Shown here: one piece after another, positions 60,364 through 64,000 of the stretch
Layout: the number at the start of each line of letters is the position of its first letter
Numbering within the stretch: the first letter of the stretch is position 1
Assembly (NCBI GenBank): GCA_035771175.1
Contig: CM069596.1
Coordinates: forward strand, 12,047,001-12,111,000
Reading direction: 5' to 3'
DNA: 64,000 nt
Origin: Paratinospora sagittata
Lineage: Eukaryota; Streptophyta; Magnoliopsida; Ranunculales; Menispermaceae
Position numbers and translations under genes: made by a program
The notes under the pieces: model-generated
Seen by the model: the letters and a program-made list of their open reading frames with translations, nothing else
The model's database searches: none
Told to the model about the DNA's origin: nothing

Positions 60364-60456
60364 TACTACAGCACGCTATAAGACTCTATAGGGCAATATA
60401 CCAACCCTGTTAGTGAAAACTGACAAGTCTGGGTTTTTTAGTGTATTGTTTCTTTC
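60364..60456 (+). repeat. 3' LTR of the Sirevirus, right part, truncated
   Basis: TACTACAGCACGCTATAAG through TTTCTTTCC matches 47171-47276 of the 5' LTR. Similarity stops at about 60456, so the last 840 bp or so of the LTR are gone. Confidence 0.8.
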
Positions 60457-61030
60457 CTTTTTTCTTATTCAGTGATTCTTCTTTGTTTCTTTTCTTTTTT
60501 GAATCTTCTTCCTCTCTTACTCAATCCCTCTTTGTTTGTTTCCCAACACCCCAATCGCAAGTTCACGCCTTCACAGTTTGCGATTCTTCATCTCGTTTCT
60601 TTTCTTCTTCTTCTTCTTCTTCTTCTTCTTCTTCTTTGATTTGTTGCTTCAAGCCTTCAATGAAGAGTAAGGGTTATTTTTTTCTTTTTATTTTTTCTTC
60701 TTCTAATATCTTTTTTGGTAAGGTATGCATTGCTCATCTTAATTAGCTATAAATTTATTGCAATTTTTTTTCCATGGCCTGTGAATGAAGTGTGTTAGTG
60801 ATTCTTTATTTACTTTCTAATCTAGCTGTAAAATTAGTTTTTTTTAATTGTAAATAACTATTTTGTTGTAAGATTATATTTATTATAAATGTTATTTTTT
60901 TAATGCTTATTACATTTTTTTTTCTCAAGAATGCTTATTGAATTGGATGTGGGATGTTGCAGTTTTTTTTTATTATGATCTGAATTTTTTAATACCTTGC
61001 AAAAAAAAAACTGATTTTTTAAAACTAATT
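60457..61030. other. Pyrimidine-rich then T-rich DNA with (TTC)n microsatellite
   Basis: A CT-rich stretch contains a (TTC)n run at about 60601-60636. An ATG after it (60661) opens only a short frame of low-complexity Phe/Ser codons. It looks like a 5' UTR and first codons, but no protein match supports a gene. Confidence 0.4.
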
Positions 61031-61039
61031 TTCAACCCA

Positions 61040-61193
61040 AATGACTAATTCAACCCTTCGGGTTGGGTTGGGGGTTGAGGTGTCAGGTTGGTTTGGTTTG
61101 GGTTGGGTTCTAATTTTTTCAACCTACACTGTTTAGATTGGGTTCGACTTTTGCTCTAATCTGACCCAATCCAACTCAACCTGTTACACCCCT
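61040..61193. mobile_element. Possible hAT-like MITE end rich in GGGTTGGGTT
   Basis: TTCGGGTTGGGTTGGG-type sequence on the left faces CCCAATCCAACTCAACC on the right. The right end reads GTTACACCCCTAAT. On the opposite strand this gives TAGGGGTGTAACAGGTTG, a form common at ends of plant non-autonomous hAT elements. The matching left terminal repeat and the 8 bp target duplication were not found. Confidence 0.4.
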
Positions 61194-61219
61194 AATTGAT
61201 CTTAATGTTTCCTTCCTTT

Positions 61220-61350
61220 TTTCCCCTTCTCGTAAGAATTTTGTTGCACACAATTTAGCTCGGAAGGCCTGATCATGGCAAGCGTCAAGCTTTTGGATGT
61301 AGGCCTTGATATTCCATCTTTTCCATAATATTTTCTTGACAAAAAAAATT
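61220..61350 (+). pseudogene. LINE RNase H C-terminal remnant
   Basis: The plus strand reads NFVAHNLARKA-stop-SWQASSFWM-stop-ALIFHLF. It resembles the last helix and strand of the RNase H domain that ends many plant LINE polyproteins (xxVAHxLA+xA, then W). An A-rich stretch follows at 61340-61360. Two stops and a very short match make this tentative. Confidence 0.45.
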
Positions 61351-62150
61351 AAATAAATAACTCTTAACAATTTATAATTAGTAAAAGCGGAGCCTTTCAT
61401 ATTAAATTGAATTTAGGGCGCCATCATATATATAAAGATATGATAAATTTGTATAAAAAAACATGGTTTTAAAATATCCTATATTCCTTTGAAAAGAAAA
61501 ATCCTATATTAATATCATATTTATCTGAAAAGGTCAAAGAATATATCATAATAATTTAAATTTCTAGTTACAAATAATTATGAGAAAGTTTTAATACCTA
61601 AAGAACTTACATAACAAATTTTAAGAATCATTTTAGCAATAAGGACATGTTTGTTTAGGTTAATTAATTAACTTAAGATTCTACATGGGCAACTTGAAGA
61701 GTCTTCAATATTAGTATAGTAATACAAGCAGAAAGCAGCGGGTTATCAATGAACGTGTAATCACAATGTATAATTTTAATTAAAGATTTAACAAGAATAT
61801 AAAAATGATAGTAGAAATAAAATTTAACAACTATTATAAATTAATTCATCACATGCAAATATGATCATTCATAATAAATTAATTCACGTGCTGAAAACTT
61901 GCAAGGGGATGATTACACCATTGTTTTAAAACGTTTTAGTTCACCATGAACTTACCTTATATACTAATTGCATTCTATTGAACACTATATATATATATAT
62001 AACACATGTAGTTGTATTATTGACTAGTGCATGTGATGGGATAAGGTGAAGGGTAAAGGCAGGGGGGCTCTGACTAGTAGAGCTTGATGTAATTCATGAA
62101 GGTATTTCGTGCAAGGTTGATGGCATGAGCAATGGAGGGATATGATCAGC
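61351..62150. other. AT-rich DNA, nothing recognised
   Basis: No coding pattern, tandem array or LTR end is visible on either strand. There is a short TA run near 61987-62000. Confidence 0.5.
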
Positions 62151-62154
62151 ACCT

Positions 62155-62349
62155 TTGGGAAATACTCAGATTTATTCCAAATTCTTCATAGATGAAACAA
62201 CAATAGTCATTGAATTAAAAAGGGGTCAGCCACCCTATTGTACCTTAGATGAGATCTTGCCTAGCTTCAAGAAAGGAGTCACTTTGATATGGTTGGAATC
62301 ATGTTCTGAGGGCTGCCAACCAAAAGGCTCTTGCCCATGTACAATGTGA
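62155..62349 (+). CDS. Short Cys-rich reading frame, possible host gene fragment
   Basis: A 64-codon frame ends at TGA 62347-62349. Unlike most frames here it has balanced composition and a Cys pattern: PPYCTLDEIL, then LIWLESCSEGC and GSCPC. A C...LxW...C..C...C layout recalls the extracellular Cys-rich domain of wall-associated or LRK10L-type receptor kinases, but I cannot confirm that. There is no clear ATG (the first in-frame codon is TTG at 62155), so it would be an internal exon or a remnant. Treat the function as unknown. Confidence 0.2.
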   Translation: MGNTQIYSKFFIDETTIVIELKRGQPPYCTLDEILPSFKKGVTLIWLESCSEGCQPKGSCPCTM

Positions 62350-62906
62350 TGACCCCCTCTCCCGACAACCCCGGGCTAACATTCAAACTCGAGTACTAGT
62401 AACCTTAACAGACACCACCTGCACACAAACTTGTACAACACATGTATTTCATAATCAAGTAGTACCACAATTTATAATACCTGAATAAGTTCACCAGGCA
62501 CATGATCATATAACCATTATGATTGAACTCCTTGATCGAGTAGAGCCTTTGTGCTGATAATGTGTTGTAAACTTAATCAAAATAATCAAGAATGCTCAAA
62601 GAAAAATGGTAGATTTAATTCTCCATTTTCTATCTTTTCTCCAACATTTTACAACTCATTTCTTTATCTTTTCTCCATTTCTCTTTCTCTTCTCATTTTC
62701 TCTACAACTTCTCTTCATGATCTCTCTCATATTTATAAGGAAAGATTTACATTAAAAGATCACCAACTCACATGATAGGTAACTATGCTCTCACATGATG
62801 GATAACTATGCTCTCACACAATGGGTAACTATGCTCTCACATGATTCATGTGAGATACGTATACATACGTATTTATACAACTTGGATACATGTACCACAT
62901 GAATAC
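62350..62906. other. LTR-like scraps and a 23 bp tandem repeat
   Basis: The left part begins TGATGACCCCC, resembling the distal end of minus-strand gypsy LTRs here, but no full LTR follows. Around 62549-62590, GTGCTGATAATGTGTTGTAAAC resembles the complement of a primer site next to an LTR end of a small copia-type element. At about 62780-62848 the word TAACTATGCTCTCACA occurs three times with a 23 bp period. These are fragments only. Confidence 0.35.
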
Positions 62907-64000
62907 TGTAGCACCCCGATTTTCAAAACTAAATTTTTTTTTTTGTAAGATAATGAATATTTTATTTTTATATAAAGTATCACTGAAAATCGAGATGTTA
63001 CTTTTAACCAATAACCATTTTATAAATAATGAGATTTGCAAAACTATGAGTTTATATTCTTTCATCCAACTTGCTGGTTAAGATAAACGAATACCTTTAA
63101 TTCTTCATACAATTGTTATCTTCATACGATGATACTTGCCCTTGTCCATTCATTATGGACACAACATTAAAATACAATCATCAAATAGAATTAATGAATT
63201 CTATTCCAAGGCATTCACACGTGAATTAAATCACAGGGTCTTTACTGACCGTAATAATATTCATTGAATTTCAATTATCAATACAATTCGTTTGAATAAT
63301 AAACCTTTAAAAATTAAATGAAAATATTCAGTCCCATAATACTAATTAATTAACCCACCCCTACTACTCTGCACTATGTCACGAACTCGCAATTTTATTC
63401 TCCTAAGCACCTGCATATAAAAAATAGGGGTGAGCTTGAAAGCCCAGTAGGTCATCTAAACAATTCACAATATTTTATTGTGATACATACACAAGAACAT
63501 TACAAACAAGTTTCACACATTAATCGTTGCAACATTAGATTGTTTGAGTCGATAATTTCATCACGTTCCAAATCACGTACCGTTAGAAAAATCAAACTCA
63601 AGGTGCACAGCCCAAGAAAAATTGGAACATTGGCGATATTCCTTCGAATAACTGCCCCATATGTGTGATTCTTGTCTTAATCGTGTTCTTTAGTGATGTC
63701 ACGTCATACGTACGGTATAAGCACGATATTAAGTCCATTCATAAAACATATTCAACTCCACTACACATGGTATCATGTTACAAAGTCAATTATAATAGTG
63801 TTCATGCATTCACTATGTCAATATTCCAAATCATACATTTCATTATCAGGCATTATAATTTTTAAATGAATTCAACTACCACATGAATTTCATGCATCCA
63901 ATTATCATTTGATCAGAATAAAAATCATGTTAACACACATATCATCATGGTTAAACAATCATAACATTGCATACATATAATCATGTACAATAGGCATGCA
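62907..64000 (-). mobile_element. Ty3/gypsy-type LTR, minus strand, runs off the window
   Basis: It begins TGTAGCACCCCGATTTT at 62907 and aligns with the solo LTR at 34277-37333: GATACTTGCCCTTGTCCAT, TGAGCTTGAAAGCCCAGTAG, GGCGATATTCCTT and ATGCATCCAATTA occur in the same order. The conserved module is at 63409-63449 (minus). It has a single unit of the repeat that is expanded at 35051-35195. The other end lies beyond the window. Confidence 0.82.

Larger units (their letters stand above)
46765..60456 (+). mobile_element. Truncated Ty1/copia Sirevirus (SIRE/Maximus type) with env-like gene
   Basis: Order: partial 5' LTR (46765-48121), primer site, gag with two CCHC knuckles, copia-order pol (protease, integrase remnant, reverse transcriptase, RNase H), env-like gene, several polypurine tracts, 3' LTR from 56792. 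Three-gene organisation, long gag and repeated polypurine tracts are Sirevirus features. The 5' LTR lacks the roughly 425 bp that begin the 3' LTR, and the 3' LTR stops matching at about 60456, so both ends are truncated and no target duplication can be found. A short LTR element (49662-51598) and a gypsy solo LTR (57643-60358) interrupt it. Confidence 0.88.

Noticed and set aside
60441..60746. Host gene start with Ser-rich N-terminus
   Set aside because: The frame is created by a (TTC)n microsatellite and T-rich DNA. No downstream coding or family match was seen.

Overview
The window is plant nuclear DNA, most likely from a eudicot with a large, repeat-rich genome. Nearly everything recognisable is transposable-element sequence: Ty3/gypsy chromovirus-like (Tekay/Del type), Tat/Retand-like and Athila-like elements, a Ty1/copia Sirevirus (SIRE type), LINE scraps, one short non-autonomous LTR element and a plant mobile domain (PMD) pseudogene. 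No intact host gene, rRNA, tRNA or CRISPR was found. The species cannot be named from the sequence.

Layout, left to right. A LINE scrap (1-182) precedes two solo LTRs with perfect target-site duplications (373-2177 plus strand; 2244-5117 minus strand). A decayed PMD gene (5744-7979) follows, flanked by arrays of one unusual hairpin module (decayed at 5551-5672, fourteen copies at 8231-8900). Next is an old LTR, begun at 8918 and resumed at 29322-32183. It is split by a degenerate Ty3/gypsy element (9562-29316), which is itself split by a younger Ty3/gypsy element of the same broad group (14964-26018). The younger element keeps both LTRs, primer binding site, gag, pol and polypurine tract, but carries four stop codons and a frameshift. 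A minus-strand Athila-like solo LTR (30019-31591) sits in the old LTR. Then comes a minus-strand Tat/Retand-like gag-protease fragment (32184-34241), whose LTR is cut into three pieces by two solo LTRs (34277-37333 and 37433-40209). From 40741 to 42649 I see no gene.

The right third holds the 3' end and LTR of an Athila-like element (about 42742-46718), containing a Tat-like solo LTR (43697-44601). It abuts a 5'-truncated Sirevirus (about 46765-60456). That Sirevirus has gag, a defective pol without the integrase catalytic core, an env-like third gene and several polypurine tracts. It is interrupted by a 1.9 kb short LTR element (49662-51598) and a gypsy solo LTR (57643-60358). The end holds a hAT-like MITE end, a LINE RNase H scrap, an unidentified Cys-rich reading frame and the start of another LTR that runs off the window.

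The autonomous proteins would have worked as copy-and-paste retroelements (Gag coat; Pol protease, reverse transcriptase, RNase H and integrase), but every one is broken. The most interesting signals are non-coding: the GTTCGGT/ACCGAAC hairpin arrays around the PMD pseudogene; a module ending in a splice-acceptor-like CAG/GT found once, 390-555 bp from the 3' end, in all eleven chromovirus-type LTR copies; a Sirevirus LTR palindrome module repeated in front of the env-like gene; and a strongly two-part divergence pattern between the LTRs of the youngest element.
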